Origin: Archivesica marissinica
Taxonomy: Eukaryota > Mollusca > Bivalvia > Venerida > Vesicomyidae
NCBI GenBank assembly: GCA_014843695.1
Contig: CM026387.1
Span: forward strand, 66,570,139-66,634,138
Direction of reading: 5' to 3'
Length of the DNA: 64,000 nt
Numbering within the stretch: position 1 is the first letter of the stretch; each line of letters begins with the position of its first letter. Below are positions 1 to 11,456 of this stretch, one piece after another. A program made the position numbers and the translations under genes. The notes beneath the pieces were generated by a model. It was not told the origin of the DNA. It was given only the letters and a program-made list of their open reading frames with translations, and ran no database searches.

Positions 1-292
1 AATTATTTAGTCACAAATAAAGCTCTATCAAACATGAGATCAGTTAGTTTAAACATATTGTATTTCAATCAATGTAACATATAGCAATTACATTACAATA
101 TAATATTTTATGTTTTGAAAAAGGATTAGATCCGAAAGCTAGATTAGCTTATAAAGGTCTTCTCCTTAGAAACTCGTTTGCTGTAAAGTTGGCGGTAAAA
201 TAATGTGCTTGAAATGTTTAACAATACAAGATTCATAATGCGATTTAGATAGAAAGAATACGATATTGTAGTTGAGATAAGAAAAGACATAG

Positions 293-439
293 AGAATATT
301 AGGTTACTGTCTTATAAATTTTAATTTATTAGGCGAGTCGGAGAAAAATACAAGGCTCGGCAAAGAAGTGCCGAGCCATGTATTTTTTCTCCCACTCGCC
401 TAATAAATTAAAATTTATAAGACAGTAACCTAATATTCT
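293..439. mobile_element. Fold-back MITE (near-perfect hairpin)
   Basis: The two arms, starting agaatattaggttactgtc and ending with its reverse complement, pair over most of their length. The centre is ggctcggca / tgccgagcc with a 6-base loop. No coding capacity. Confidence 0.8.
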
Positions 440-440
440 A

Positions 441-921
441 TTTATCCTACATTCTGAGTGTGCACCCGACACAAAAACAAACAAACTAGCCATGACAGCT
501 TACAAACTCGCTACGCACTTGGTATTATGTTGTGCATTGATATTTCTATTTATAGATAAATGATAAATGACATTTCTCTGACAACAGTAGTTTCCAGAGG
601 GGTCTCATCGAGTGCTGTTAATTCATCCCAAACAACCTGAAAGTTTGCCTGTACACGACTTTCATCTTGAGACATTTTCCAAACTCAGCAGACAACACAA
701 TGTGACGACAGACGTCTGGGTCATAAAAGTAGTCAGCCACGAAAGCTTTATTCATGAAGGTATGATAAATTATAATAATAGAGGTCAGAATAGTATAATG
801 TTGAAGAATGCTAATAAAAAGAATATGGTTGAGTCTAAGTGTAAGAGATTGTTCTAATCTATATGTGCAAACTCACAACAATTATTGTAAGAAAAAAGTA
901 ACATTATTAAGTAAAGTGAGG
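441..921. other. No gene seen
   Basis: AT-rich single-copy-looking sequence. The only frame (612-857, plus) has no recognisable motif and no splice context that would support it. Confidence 0.6.
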
Positions 922-1131
922 TATAAACACCGCACGATAATCACAACATTATCAGAAGAGTCCATTGACTTGTTATAGCTGTTTTTATATTACTATGTAT
1001 AGGCAAACGTTACCATTCAATTGTATAGACTACACAACAGTCAATGTGTATATGAAGTAGTAATATAAAAACACCTATACCAAGTCAATGGACTCTTCCG
1101 ATAATGCTGTGATTATCGTGCGGTGTTTATA
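922..1131. mobile_element. MITE with long terminal inverted repeats
   Basis: The ends tataaacaccgcacgataat and the matching reverse complement extend inward for about 75 bases with few mismatches (through the agagtccattgac segment), around a short unpaired centre. Non-autonomous DNA element. Confidence 0.75.
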
Positions 1132-1211
1132 TGATATGATATAGTTTGCTAGATATTTATCTTAGTGGCTTAAAATGTATGGTATTTGTAACTAATACAC
1201 TTAGTGTTCAT

Positions 1212-1812
1212 CTTAAAGCAGCATTATATCGTAATACAGGATGTTTTGGGTAAAATATAAATACTAATGTGTGTGTGTTTACAAAAATCGAAATAGTCGC
1301 TCAGAAACGGTAACATTCAAATAAATTTAAACCGTCGTATGCGCGAATTTGTTTATCAACACACGAAATGTCAACATGCACAGCGCGCATGCGTGAAACA
1401 ACAGAGGATGTAGAAAACAACGTATATATTTTGAACATGAAAGACTATCTATCTATCTTCCTCTTATGCCGAACCCCTCGCGGGGATGTAGAAATGTCCC
1501 TAAGACTTAGCTAACAGAGGTATGAATCAACATATCAAGTAATTTAATTAAAAAAGACAACGTGGGACAAATGGGGACAATGTATTCCGAATGTAAACAA
1601 GTGCGGACAATGCGTTCCGGTTGTAAACAAGTGCGTGACCGATCGACTCGGAAAGTCCTACTTTCGGTTTCGAGTTTGTTTTATCGCAAAAAAAACACTG
1701 TTTACCAAATGAACATAAGCATACAAAGTATAATGTTAGAATGTGTAGCAGCATACGTAACAATTGAATTTTTCAAATATCTTTTATTTCATACGATGTA
1801 ATGCTGCTTTAA
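1212..1812. mobile_element. ~600-bp inverted-repeat DNA element
   Basis: The left end cttaaagcagcattatatcg is mirrored at 1790-1812 (atacgatgtaatgctgctttaag). The interior has no open transposase frame and carries a SINE-G-like fragment (1467-1515) and a CpG-rich patch at 1330-1410. Probably a non-autonomous transposon. Confidence 0.6.
1467..1515 (-). repeat. SINE-G tail fragment
   Basis: gaacccctcgcggggatgta... followed by ...gacttagctaac matches the tail-side segment of the SINE at 54.1 kb. Only about 50 bases remain. Confidence 0.5.
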
Positions 1813-1994
1813 GTAATAATAAATATAAAATTAAGTAATAATAAATAAAAGAATCAATCAACTTTAACGATAAATCATCCTAATTGTTTTCAATTCAAGT
1901 AGAAGAAATACGATCTTAAGATTTGATTTGGAATGCCATTCAAGTCCTAAAGTCATCAAGTCCTAATACTTTTATGTTGGCTCCAGGAAATGGC

Positions 1995-2170
1995 AAGTTT
2001 ATCATGCCCGATTACGTACTGAGTGCTGCTCCTTAAACCAACACCAGTATAGCAAACAACATCTCTTTGCCAATGCGGTCTTGTTGAAAGTAATCACCAT
2101 TTCTTCTTGGAATGCACACTATATACCAACATCAGAGCAAAACTAATACAAGAAACTTCTATATACTGTA
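1995..2170 (+). pseudogene. Non-LTR retrotransposon ORF2 C-terminal relic
   Basis: One plus frame from 2068 reads CQCGLVESNHHFFLECTLY, then TNIRAKLIQ. This is the CxCG...HHFFLECxxY signature at the carboxy end of many LINE reverse-transcriptase proteins. Upstream, stop codons and frameshifts break the frame (a CSSLNQHQY-like stretch precedes it out of frame). A dead fragment. Confidence 0.7.
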
Positions 2171-2171
2171 C

Positions 2172-2737
2172 TGTAACTGTGTACACTCTCTTACACTCTC
2201 ATGCTGTACATGACTATATAAGGGACAGTAAACGTTTTCCATGATATCAGTTGTCACCGTCAATGTCGGTGTATATATTATAAAGTGTGCTATTCTAAAT
2301 CTTCATAGTTATATAATTATATACTAAAGTCATATATATTTCTTCAAGGCCGAATTCTATTCATATTCATATTGATGTTCGTATTCATAATATCATGTTA
2401 ACTCTGAAGATAACAATAGACAATATACTTTATTGGAACTCTCAAATTGATTATATTATCTCAACATGCAACTCCTTGTTATTCTTAATGGCTCGTATAA
2501 TTCCTATATTTTATCCCATCTAGACTGATGGAACTATACTGCATACAATATTTAGAAGATAAAATTGTCATAGATTCCAAAAACGAGCTGCAATATTGTT
2601 GACAACGATTTTTAACTTCTTCCGAACTTTTCTATGCCATCAATTGTATGGCTTTTCCAGAGAGGGTTAACTGGCAAAAAGCAGTATTTATGTTTAAACA
2701 CCCAATGTCCGAGCATCTGTCTATCTCCAAGAGTAAT
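2172..2737. other. No gene seen
   Basis: AT-rich sequence between two transposon relics. The plus-strand frame starting at 2648 is the reverse of the Harbinger relic and is not a gene. Confidence 0.55.
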
Positions 2738-2947
2738 TCAGATTTCGAGGGGCTCCCGGTAGAAGGTGTGCTGCTTCGTCAATCTGCCTCTAACAAGGAT
2801 CTCATCAAACATTTCAAGTGGCATGCGCATGAAGTTCGTGAAGGAGCTGGGGTCCTCCCGGCGAAGCTCAACCATAAGTTGGTCGTACAGTCCAAACTGT
2901 TGGCGCCTCAGGATTCATGATCTTAGCAAGCCTATATACCCTCCTTA
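2738..2947 (-). pseudogene. PIF/Harbinger transposase relic
   Basis: The minus strand reads SWILRRQQFGLYDQLMVELR (one stop in place of the first Ser), then EDPSSFTNFMRMPLEMFDEI and RLTKQHTFYREPLEI before a TGA. This is the N-terminal part of HARBI1-like transposases (usual form RRxxxGxYxxLxxELRxEDPxSFxNFxRMxxExFxxLL...ITKxDTxxRxxL). The DDE catalytic part is missing and stops lie upstream, so it is dead. Confidence 0.8.
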
Positions 2948-3206
2948 GTCTTTCTGGATCCTCCATAGTGTGTGTTCTCTACGGTAGCCGAAAATCAACT
3001 GAACCCTGCTTACAAAGCATCTGTTTATATACCCACATTCATGGACGTTCGGGAAACGCTCACATGACACTTATTGGACGCCATATGACGTTCGTTGGAT
3101 GTTAGTCGCACGCTGACAGTTGACGCCAAAAATAAAGTATCAACGTTATTTTATTTTGTGCACAAATATTATTAAAACTAGCGCTATATGGTAATTTGAT
3201 AAAAAT

Positions 3207-3339
3207 GATCTTGCACTTACATGATTTCATACCAATTGTATGAAACACGTTTTTGGAATTTTACTATTAACGTCGCTTAATATCAAATATCCAAAACTCG
3301 TTTCATAAATTATGGTATGAAATCACCAGGAGTGCAAGA
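3207..3339. mobile_element. Fold-back MITE
   Basis: gatcttgcact plus atgatttcatacca on the left is mirrored by tggtatgaaatcac plus agtgcaagatc on the right. The internal acgtttttggaatttt / caaaactcgtttcat arms also pair partly. No coding sequence. Confidence 0.65.
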
Positions 3340-3375
3340 TCCGGTATATATGTATTAATCAGCGCATGAACATAG

Positions 3376-3668
3376 CAGACGGATATGTAGTCCAGTGGTA
3401 ACACGCTGGACTGGTAATACATGGATCGCAGGTTCGATCCCTCGTCTGACCTTAATAAAATTAACAGTCTTTTTCAGATGGGACATTAAACCGAGGTCTC
3501 GTATCGGTGCTTTACACCGTGCACGTAAAAGAACCAGAGGCGACTCTGGAATGGGTCTCTGTCTGTATCATTGCACTATCCTCCAACTATCTAAAATGAC
3601 TAATCTCTTCAGGAGGCGTCGCTAATATGGCAACCGGTAGCGACGATAAATAAACGTAAAACACACAA
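3376..3668 (+). mobile_element. SINE-A, full length
   Basis: tRNA-like head with A box (tagtccagtggtaacacg) and B box (ggttcgatccc), then a family body ending gcaaccggtagcgacgata and a short aataaacgtaaaacacac tail. This copy and those at 29.0 and 31.0 kb define the family. Confidence 0.88.
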
Positions 3669-3697
3669 AGGATCATAGCAACACATCTCGCATGTTC

Positions 3698-4749
3698 TTC
3701 ACCTTCATCGTCACCTTCATCGTCACATTCATCGTCACCTTCATCGTCACCTTCATCGTCACATTCATCGTCACCTTCATCGTCACCTTCATCGTCACCT
3801 TCATCGTCACCTTCATCGTCACATTCATCGTCACCTTCATCGTCACCTTCATCGTCACCTTCATCGTCACCTTCATCATCACATTCATCGTCACCTTCAT
3901 CGTCACCTTCGTCGTCACCTTCATCGTCACCTTCATCGTCACCTTCATCGTCACCTTCATCGTCACCTTCATCGTCACCTTCATCGTCACCTTCATCGTC
4001 ACCTTCATCGTCACCTTCATCGTCACCTTCATCGTCACCTTCATCGTCACCTTCATCGTCACCTTCATCGTCACCTTCATCGTCACCTTCATCGTCACCT
4101 TCATCGTCACATTCGTCGTCACCTTCATCGTCACCTTCATCGTCACCTTCATCGTCACCTTCATCGTCACTTCATCGTCACCTCATCGTCACCTTCATCG
4201 TCACCTTCATCGTCACCTTCATCGTCACCTTCATCGTCACCTTCATCGTCACCTCATCGTCACCTTCATCGTCACCTTCATCGTCACCTTCATCGTCACC
4301 TTCATCGTCACCTTCATCGTCACCTTCATCGTCACCTTCATCGTCACATTCGTCGTCACCTTCATCGTCACCTTCATCGTCACCTTCATCGTCACCTTCA
4401 TCGTCACCTTCATCGTCACCTTCATCGTCACCTTCATCGTCACATTCATCGTCACCTTCATCGTCACCTTCATCGTCACCTTCATCGTCACATTCATCGT
4501 CACCTTCATCGTCACCTTCATCGTCACATTCATCGTCACCTTCATCGTCACCTTCATCGTCACCTTCATCGTCACCTTCATCGTCACCTTCATCGTCACC
4601 TTCATCGTCACCTTCATCGTCACATTCGTCGTCACCTTCATCGTCACCTTCATCGTCACCTTCATCGTCACCTTCATCGTCACCTTCATCGTCACCTTCA
4701 TCGTCACCTTCATCGTCACCTTCATCGTCACCTTCATCATCACATTCAT
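3698..4749. repeat. 12-bp tandem array (CTTCATCGTCAC)n
   Basis: About 87 units in near-perfect register, with variants ACATTC for ACCTTC and GTCGTC for ATCGTC scattered through, and two or three single-base deletions near 4170-4255. Because 12 is divisible by 3, both strands appear open (TFIV on plus, MKVT on minus). Not a gene. Confidence 0.95.
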
Positions 4750-4796
4750 AACGTACTCATGGAACTGCTATTAAACTGCAACTAACAGAATAACGG

Positions 4797-5045
4797 AGCC
4801 TCCGTGATGCAACGGACATCGTGTCTGCCTTGCAACCGAGGTGTTGTGAGAGATGTTATGAGTTCGAGCCCCGTTAGAGAAACGGTTGTGGTGTCCTTAG
4901 GCAAAATCACTCAAATCCACATTGTCTCTTCTCTCCCTCATGGCAATGGATTCCATCAAGTATGAGGTCTCGCGAGCGCTTAATCTAACGTTGTAAGAAC
5001 TTGTGTTTCACAATCGAGCTAATTGATATTGTATAACACACTAAC
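4797..5045 (+). mobile_element. SINE-B, diverged copy
   Basis: The tRNA-like head (gagttcgagccccgttag B box) is diverged. The body (cctctct..cgatggattccatca, gaggtctcg, cgcaatcgagcta) matches the 25.7-kb copy at reduced identity, so this is an older insertion. Confidence 0.7.
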
Positions 5046-5117
5046 ATAATACACAATAAACATAAACCACACAAGTAGGCAATCACAGCTATCCAGAGTA
5101 GGAGTCGTACTTAGAGA

Positions 5118-5215
5118 TACAGTCAAACCTGTGTTAGTGGTCACCAGGTCACCTATATTAAGCAACCAACCTACCATTAAGGTGTCATATTTAAATTCCC
5201 AATTTGCTCAAATGG
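5118..5215 (+). mobile_element. MITE-1, truncated
   Basis: Begins with tacagtcaaacctgtgttag, the terminus of the family seen whole at 10.4 kb, and is cut after about 95 bases. A SINE-A tail scrap (gggcaacaggtagcgacg) follows at 5214-5245. Confidence 0.65.
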
Positions 5216-5399
5216 GCAACAGGTAGCGACGTTAAATAAAGTTGTTTAATATAGTGTCAGCCCTATTTAAATAAAGGGCCAGTCATTTCTGACTTATGAG
5301 ACACTTCTTTTTATGAACATCAGTACTTTCCGAATCCTATGCTTGTATGCCTGGCGCCAGGCTGGTAGGAAATCAGTAACCATTATTTAACTGGCAGCT

Positions 5400-5511
5400 C
5401 ACCAACCAGCCAAACCAGAACAAACCCCTGACGAGGTTCGAACCATCGACCTCTCGATCCGTAGGCGGACGCCATATCCACTAGGCCACCGAAACTTAAA
5501 TAAAAGACGTT
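5400..5511 (-). mobile_element. tRNA-like SINE head (Arg-like)
   Basis: The minus strand reads ggtggcctagtggatatggcg then ggttcgaacctcgtc, giving A and B boxes. The anticodon stem does not pair well, so this is a SINE or decayed tRNA rather than a working gene. Confidence 0.5.
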
Positions 5512-5892
5512 TTGACCAGTAACCACGTTGAAAGTACCTTTCCAAATTCAGTACTGTCAACATACGTGCAATCTCTTGATGCTCCTAACTTCAGAGTAAA
5601 TGTATAATCAATTTACAACCTTCAATAATTAATCAGATTTTTTGTGATTAGTGGGTTTATATATCTCCAGGGATTTGAAGTATGTCACATATACAATGTT
5701 TTTTTCAAATATATTCACAGGTAAATAATATATACAATGGATATTTAAACGAACTTTCGAAACTACGTTTTATATGATCCATTTCCACGAGGTTTCATGA
5801 AGCTATGCTTTTCAAGGTTCAATATGCAGGGCATATTTCCTGTATTCAGACAGATATTGCAGGACAATATTAAAGTTATATTAATTGCTTGG

Positions 5893-6108
5893 AAACCTAT
5901 GTTCATCATTTAGCTATATTATTAAAGGGTTATGTCCGTACTTTCCAACAAGCGTGTTTTATTTAGAAACCTATGTTCATCATTTAGCTATATTATTAAA
6001 GGGTTATGTCCGTACTTTCCAACAAGCGTGTTTTATTTAGAAACCTATGTTCATCATTTAGCTATATTATTAAAGGGTTATGTCCGTACTTTCCAACAAG
6101 TGTGTTTT
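5893..6108 (+). repeat. 74-bp direct repeat, about 3 copies
   Basis: The unit runs from aaacctatgttcatcattta to cgtgttttatttag. Copies are almost identical, so the expansion is recent. A SINE-D segment begins right after it. Confidence 0.85.
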
Positions 6109-6300
6109 GTTTTGGGGTTTAATGTCGCACCAACAGATCGAACAGTCAGGCACGGACGGACACCCGGGTAGAACCACATACTTTCATACTTCCGCTCATG
6201 CAATAAGTCGGCACAGTGGGATTCGAACCTGCAACGGTGAAGAACACCTGCTGTGAAGTCAACAGCATTAACAATTCACCCACGTACCCCAGCTGGGTAG
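6105..6300 (-). mobile_element. SINE-D, partial
   Basis: Contains ggggtttaatgtcgcacc, the acggacggacaccc block and the gtgggattcgaacctgcaacgg B-box side of the family. The A-box end is altered. Confidence 0.65.
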
Positions 6301-6870
6301 AAACAATTACAATAAAATATATAAGCACGATACTGATTGTAAAGTACTTAGCAGCTATTGTGCACGTCCGTAGCCACATTGAGGCACACCGAAGCAGCTT
6401 CCTCGGTTAAAATTTCCAAAGCAAACAAAAAATAAATGAAAAATTAAATAAATAAAATGCAAAAAATATCCCTTTGCTGTATAAAATGTTGACTGCTAGA
6501 GAGCTGAAAGGTCAGTACATAATTATACCTCTAAACGCAGGAAATCGCTTCCATACCCCAACAATTGTAATTGGGAACGCGCTACGGTATTGTTGTTTTT
6601 ACACCAAGCGTGATACATTTAGAAAATGTGAATACTTTACATTAGTCCGACGAATTTGGATGAGCTTAATTTTTTTTTTTTCATTTCATCAATATAAATA
6701 TACAATAGATAATATAGTTTTAATGGATTGGAAAACAAGCCGAGAGCGTATTTAAATTCCTTTCGATGATGATGTTACAAAATAAAGTTGTTAGCATTGA
6801 TAGCGGTTAGTGAGACATGACGGGCAATGTCTTAATTATATAGTTTTATTATTCAATGTATATATATATA

Positions 6871-7097
6871 CGTCTGACCCTAATAAAATTAACAGTCATT
6901 TAGATGGGACGTTAAACCGAGGTCTCGTGTGTCGGTGCTTTACACCGTGCACGTAAAAGAACCAGAGGGGACTCTGTAATGGGTCTCTGTCTGTATCATT
7001 GCACTATCCTCCAAAATCTAAAATGACTAATCTCTTCAGGAGGCGTCGCTCATATGGGCAACCGGTAGCGACGATAAATAAACGTGAAAGACACACA
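6871..7097 (+). mobile_element. SINE-A, 5'-truncated
   Basis: Starts at cgtctgaccctaataaaatt, just after the tRNA-like B box, and continues to the common 3' end. Confidence 0.85.
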
Positions 7098-8056
7098 TAT
7101 ATATCACATGCTAATTTACGATAACAGTAGTTACATTGTCAAATATATTACAGTTATTGTTCTATTAAATTATTTACAAGACGTATTTGTGACATGCAAA
7201 TAAACTACACAAATACTGTAACAATAGAAGCGTCAAGACAAGCTATACGTAATAGCGTACACTATGACGTGCCATATGACGACACAATTCTTAAATTGTG
7301 GTATGGCCACTCTCTATACTGTACTAACAGTCAACACATTCCATAATTCATGAATACCTGCAGGAATTTTGTAAAATGGATTTTGCTATAAATCTCTAGC
7401 TATTCGCCTGGACATTTTGAAAGGAAATTTTATAAATGTTCCAGTTTCGTGGAATTGTCAAATTTGGTACTTATATAGACGATGATTTATGTATGATATA
7501 CAACGCAAAAACATACCTTGGCATTAAAGTGCTGACTAAATACGAAAACAAAAAGTATATGTCTCTTTAAAGCGACAGTACATCGCAAAAAGCAAATACA
7601 ATGCATTTTTCACATATAAATTACAATTACAATTATTTCTGAATACATTCGAATACTAACATTGAATCAATAAACAGTGTTTTGTGGATTGAAAGTATTA
7701 TTTCATAGAACGGTCATACATCCTCCTGAATTATCATTTGTTTGTTATCAAGTCAGTACTAAACGCGAGATAATGTCGTTTAGAGATAATTGAACTAAGA
7801 ATAGTCTGTAAAAATAAATACGCACAACTGTGAGATATAACGGTAAATCTGTACCATAAATCGTGTTATTCAGGATACACTAGTTGTATTACGCATGGAT
7901 TATTTACATTATTTTGGTATGTCAACAAACCGCGTATACGACGTTTGTTTATTAGTTGAAATACATATTTATTCCATTATATACATTCACAAAACAATAC
8001 ATGTACACACTATCAAAGAATAGGAAAGCATTACTCAGTATTTGAGCCAACTATTT
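7098..8056. other. No gene seen
   Basis: AT-rich sequence with no coherent frame. Some similarity to the inverted-repeat element at 1.2-1.8 kb occurs near 7565-7700. Confidence 0.5.
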
Positions 8057-8216
8057 GGAGCCGTTAAGATTGTGTCCTTAAGCAAGGCATTTAAATTCCA
8101 CATTGCCTCTTCTCTCGCTCTCGTGGCGATGACTTCAATCAGGAATGAGGTCTCGAGAGTGATTAAGTTGTAAGAATTTGTTTCGCAATCGAGCTAAAAT
8201 AAATTTGTATAAACTA
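8057..8216 (+). mobile_element. SINE-B, 5'-truncated
   Basis: Starts at ggagccgttaagattgtg and runs to gtataaacta; the tRNA-like head is missing. Confidence 0.8.
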
Positions 8217-8897
8217 AACTGTATTACCCAACTGAAGTATAATCACGCATACAGTAATCATATAGCAGACACCCCATATATCTTAAGCCCACGACAAGAC
8301 ATACCAAGTCAGCAGAGAGGAACACATACTAAAATAACAGATTAGAAGCAGAAAGTATTCCTACACAATAGAGAAGCCATACAAGTGGAAATGTAATATC
8401 GTCATCTTCGCGACAATTGTAATCAGTAACAGCGGAGTGTATGAGGCTTTTTGGTTTTCTTGAAGCCTTGAAACAGCAGTATGACGTTATCGACAGTTAT
8501 AGCCTTTCATAGCGACACTCAGGTCACCACCAGGCGTGATTAATTAGTCATCTGACATGATTGAATACCACGACAGAGTTTAGAGTGAACTGGTATGCCA
8601 AAAAATGTCATAGCAAATGAATATCTTAACAATCAGTCCTTCATTCAACGGAAAGCTTCAATTGCTACAAAAAGGTCGTACATAAATAAATTAGCGTAGA
8701 GTTGTTTGTTTTATTTGCTTTGTGGTTTTTAGTAGGTCTAATACATAACATTACAGCTTATGTCATATGACGATGTGTCGCAATTACACCTATTTTTGCT
8801 GTGGTTTTTCCCCAATGCCGAGTTTATGTACGTCTGGTTAATGTCTGCAAACACGTTAAATATGGATCTTAAGTGTCCTGTCTAATGGTCAATATCG

Positions 8898-8957
8898 TAA
8901 CGGCAACACCCGGGCTACAACACGCTACGACTGCGCTATCACGACTTCCATGACGGC
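8898..8957 (-). repeat. SINE-B head fragment
   Basis: Minus strand gaagtcgtgatagcgcag followed by a degraded B-box region. The rest of the element is absent. The preceding 8700-8800 shows a diverged SINE-D tail. Confidence 0.5.
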
Positions 8958-9149
8958 AAATACTAGTTAGCAAAGTATGTTCAGATTGAGATAGTGGATT
9001 CACGTCAATTTGTTATTTACATAACTCAACGTCTGAAATACGAGATAAAGATGCACTATATACTTCATTTATAATGCAACGATTGCAAAACATGTCATAG
9101 TAATCACTCATGTTGCGCCGATGCAAGCTTGTGAGTGATTATTCATACT

Positions 9150-9217
9150 GGAAGAAACCCACCTGTCCGATATGGCGACTAACGTGCCGTTCTAAGGCGA
9201 GGATCGAACTCGGTGTG
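9150..9217 (-). repeat. SINE-C fragment
   Basis: aacccacctgtccgatatggcgac and gaggatcgaactcgg match the central and B-box parts of the 28.3-kb copy. Confidence 0.6.
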
Positions 9218-9719
9218 TATTTTAGCAAAGTCTCATATAGAAAGTGAAGTTTGTTAATTTATCTTTTCCATGTAGAAGTTATATAGAGGCTTCTATTGTC
9301 AGTATACTATCAGTGGAATGATTACATAGCATTGATTGTACTATCCTCGAGGATCGCAGACCAGGAGAATAATGGTAACAATATATTTATATACGAGCTG
9401 CCACACGACAAAACCAACATAGTTCTGATAAAATCACATAACTCCAGACCTGCTAATGATAGAAAGATAAGTTTGGTACGAAACTGTTGCTAATATTCTC
9501 AAATACCACTAAGTTTCAACTGAAAAAAGTACCATCACGTTCATTGGCATAGCTATGAACGGACGGACGGATGGAGGGAGGTGGGAGCTAGGGACGGACG
9601 GAGGGAGAATACAAGTGTTTTGTCCATGGAGATGATCGCCGTGTCTATGATACTTACAGCACTACGACAATGAGATTAAACCTAGTGTGCTACAAGATGG
9701 GACAGGTAATAATGTATAT

Positions 9720-9959
9720 GTGTTTTACGTTTATTTATCGTCGTTACCGGATGCCCATATGAGCGACACTTCCTGAAGAGATAAGTTCTTTTTGATTTTG
9801 GAGTATAGTGCAATGATACAAACAGAGACCCATTCCAGAGTATCTCTGGTTCTTTAACGTACACGACGTAAACCAAAGACACGAAACCTCGTCTTATCCG
9901 AAAGACTATGGTATGAGTCATTTTAGCATGTCATTGCGGGGGATCGAACATGCGACTGG
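9720..9959 (-). mobile_element. SINE-A, head replaced
   Basis: The body runs from gttttacgtttatttatcgtcg to the fold before the B box. The head side (from about 9907) carries foreign bases before ggggatcgaac. Confidence 0.75.
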
Positions 9960-10015
9960 TACTGATGTGACTACATTCTCACAATGCGTAGTTCACATTC
10001 CCGTGTGAAGTGAAA

Positions 10016-10245
10016 GTCGTGATAGCGCAGTGGATGTGTGTTCGCTTCAGGTGCGAAAGGTCTGGAGTTCGAGCCCCACTGGAGCCGTTACGATTGTGCC
10101 CTTATGCAAGGCATTTAAATTCCACATTGCCTCTTCTCTCTCCCTCGTGGCGATGGATTCCACCAGTGATGAGGTCTCGAGAGTGATTTATATAAGTTGA
10201 AATAACTTGTTTCGCAATCGAGCTAAAATAAATTTGTATAAACTA
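10016..10245 (+). mobile_element. SINE-B, full length
   Basis: Head gtcgtgatagcgcagtggat, B box gagttcgagccccac, body and gtataaacta end all present. A MITE-1 end fragment follows directly (10247-10279). Confidence 0.85.
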
Positions 10246-10413
10246 ATGGAGGTGACCACTAACACAGGTTTGACTATTGATACAATAAGTAGGACATGCA
10301 AGGAGCATAGATATATAAGATGGGCATGATTGATAAATATTACTTGGTGATAGACATACCGGTACTATTACCAGATTCCAAGATTACGACGATATGTTCA
10401 ACTTATGTTAAAC

Positions 10414-10593
10414 TACAGTCAAACCTGTCTTAAGCAGCGACCAAGGGAACCACAGAAAATGGCTGCTTAGCACAGATGGATGCTTATTAGAGGTCAAATG
10501 TATAATAAAACAACATATTGGGAATCTGCTAACTGGCTGCTTAATACAGGTTGGCTGCTTAATAGAGGTGACCACTAACCAGGTTTGACTGTA
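10414..10593. mobile_element. MITE-1, full length
   Basis: Terminal inverted repeats (cagtcaaacctg / caggtttgactg) flanked by TA on both sides, which suggests a TA target duplication as in Tc1/mariner-type elements. The inside is built from repeated ggctgcttaata motifs. Confidence 0.8.
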
Positions 10594-10745
10594 TTCATAA
10601 TATCCGGGAGATATTATCCGAATCTGCGACACTGGGAGAAATAACGAAGCTGTAGAAAATCGCCTTTAGGATATGCTGCCGTTACTGCATTGTGAGCAAT
10701 AAGAGGTTGCTTCAGATATGAGAGGCCCGGCTTGTGCCCAGGTCA

Positions 10746-10979
10746 GTGTAGCCGTTACGATTGGGCCTTTCTTTAAGCAAGGCACATACAATGATGATTG
10801 AGCTTATTTAACCTCGCCTCCGGCGAACCATATGGGCGAGCGTAAGGCACATACATTACACGTTTCCTCTTCCCTATCCCTCATGTACGATGGATTCCAC
10901 CAGGAATGAGGTATCGAGATCGATTAAACTAAATTTGTAAAAACTTGTTTCGGAAACTAAAATTAATCTGCATAAACTA
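10746..10979 (+). mobile_element. SINE-B with a 50-bp insertion
   Basis: The body is interrupted at about 10790-10845 by gcttatttaacctcgcctcc then ggcgaaccatatgggcgagc, the 3'-end sequence of the element at 19.3-19.8 kb in reverse. The flanking aggcacataca is duplicated on both sides of the insert, consistent with a target-site duplication. Confidence 0.7.
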
Positions 10980-11456
10980 AGAAGAATGTTAATGGAATAT
11001 GCGTGGGCATAATTCAAAACTTCCTGCTCAGCAAACATTATTATAATTATGATTTATATAGGACATTCACGAGCAACGGGCTCTGCTATTTGAGTGATTA
11101 CAGTGTACTTATTATGTCAACGAATTTGAAACGTAATGCATATAGGACATAGGTATTCATAAATGTGTATCATATCATATTTATTTATCTATGCATAATG
11201 CAACGTTGCAAGTTGATTTAGGCTTGCTGGTGTTTGCGTTGGGATTTTCTATCAATTTTTGGGAAACGCAAATCAAACTCGAATAATCGCGAATTAAATT
11301 ATTTCTGATTGCAAACGAACGCAATGAAAGACGAAGACTCGCAAATTGATTGCAAGCATGTTCGAACTTTTCTTTCGAGCGCAAAAAAGATCGCCACCTC
11401 TCTTATGTCCCGCCAAACCTTCGACAGACGTGAGTAGACTTCAATCCCGGCGCTAT

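Noticed and set aside
3395..3625. Small frames inside SINE copies across the window
   Set aside because: They translate the SINE bodies (for example the LYTVHVKEPE-type peptide recurring in SINE-A) and are not conserved genes.
3673..4774. Long open frames of TFIV or MKVT repeats on both strands
   Set aside because: Produced by a 12-bp tandem array whose period is divisible by three; no unique sequence, start context or splice support.
5400..5511. A working tRNA-Arg gene
   Set aside because: The A and B boxes are present but the anticodon stem does not pair and the acceptor stem is not evident; better explained as a SINE head.
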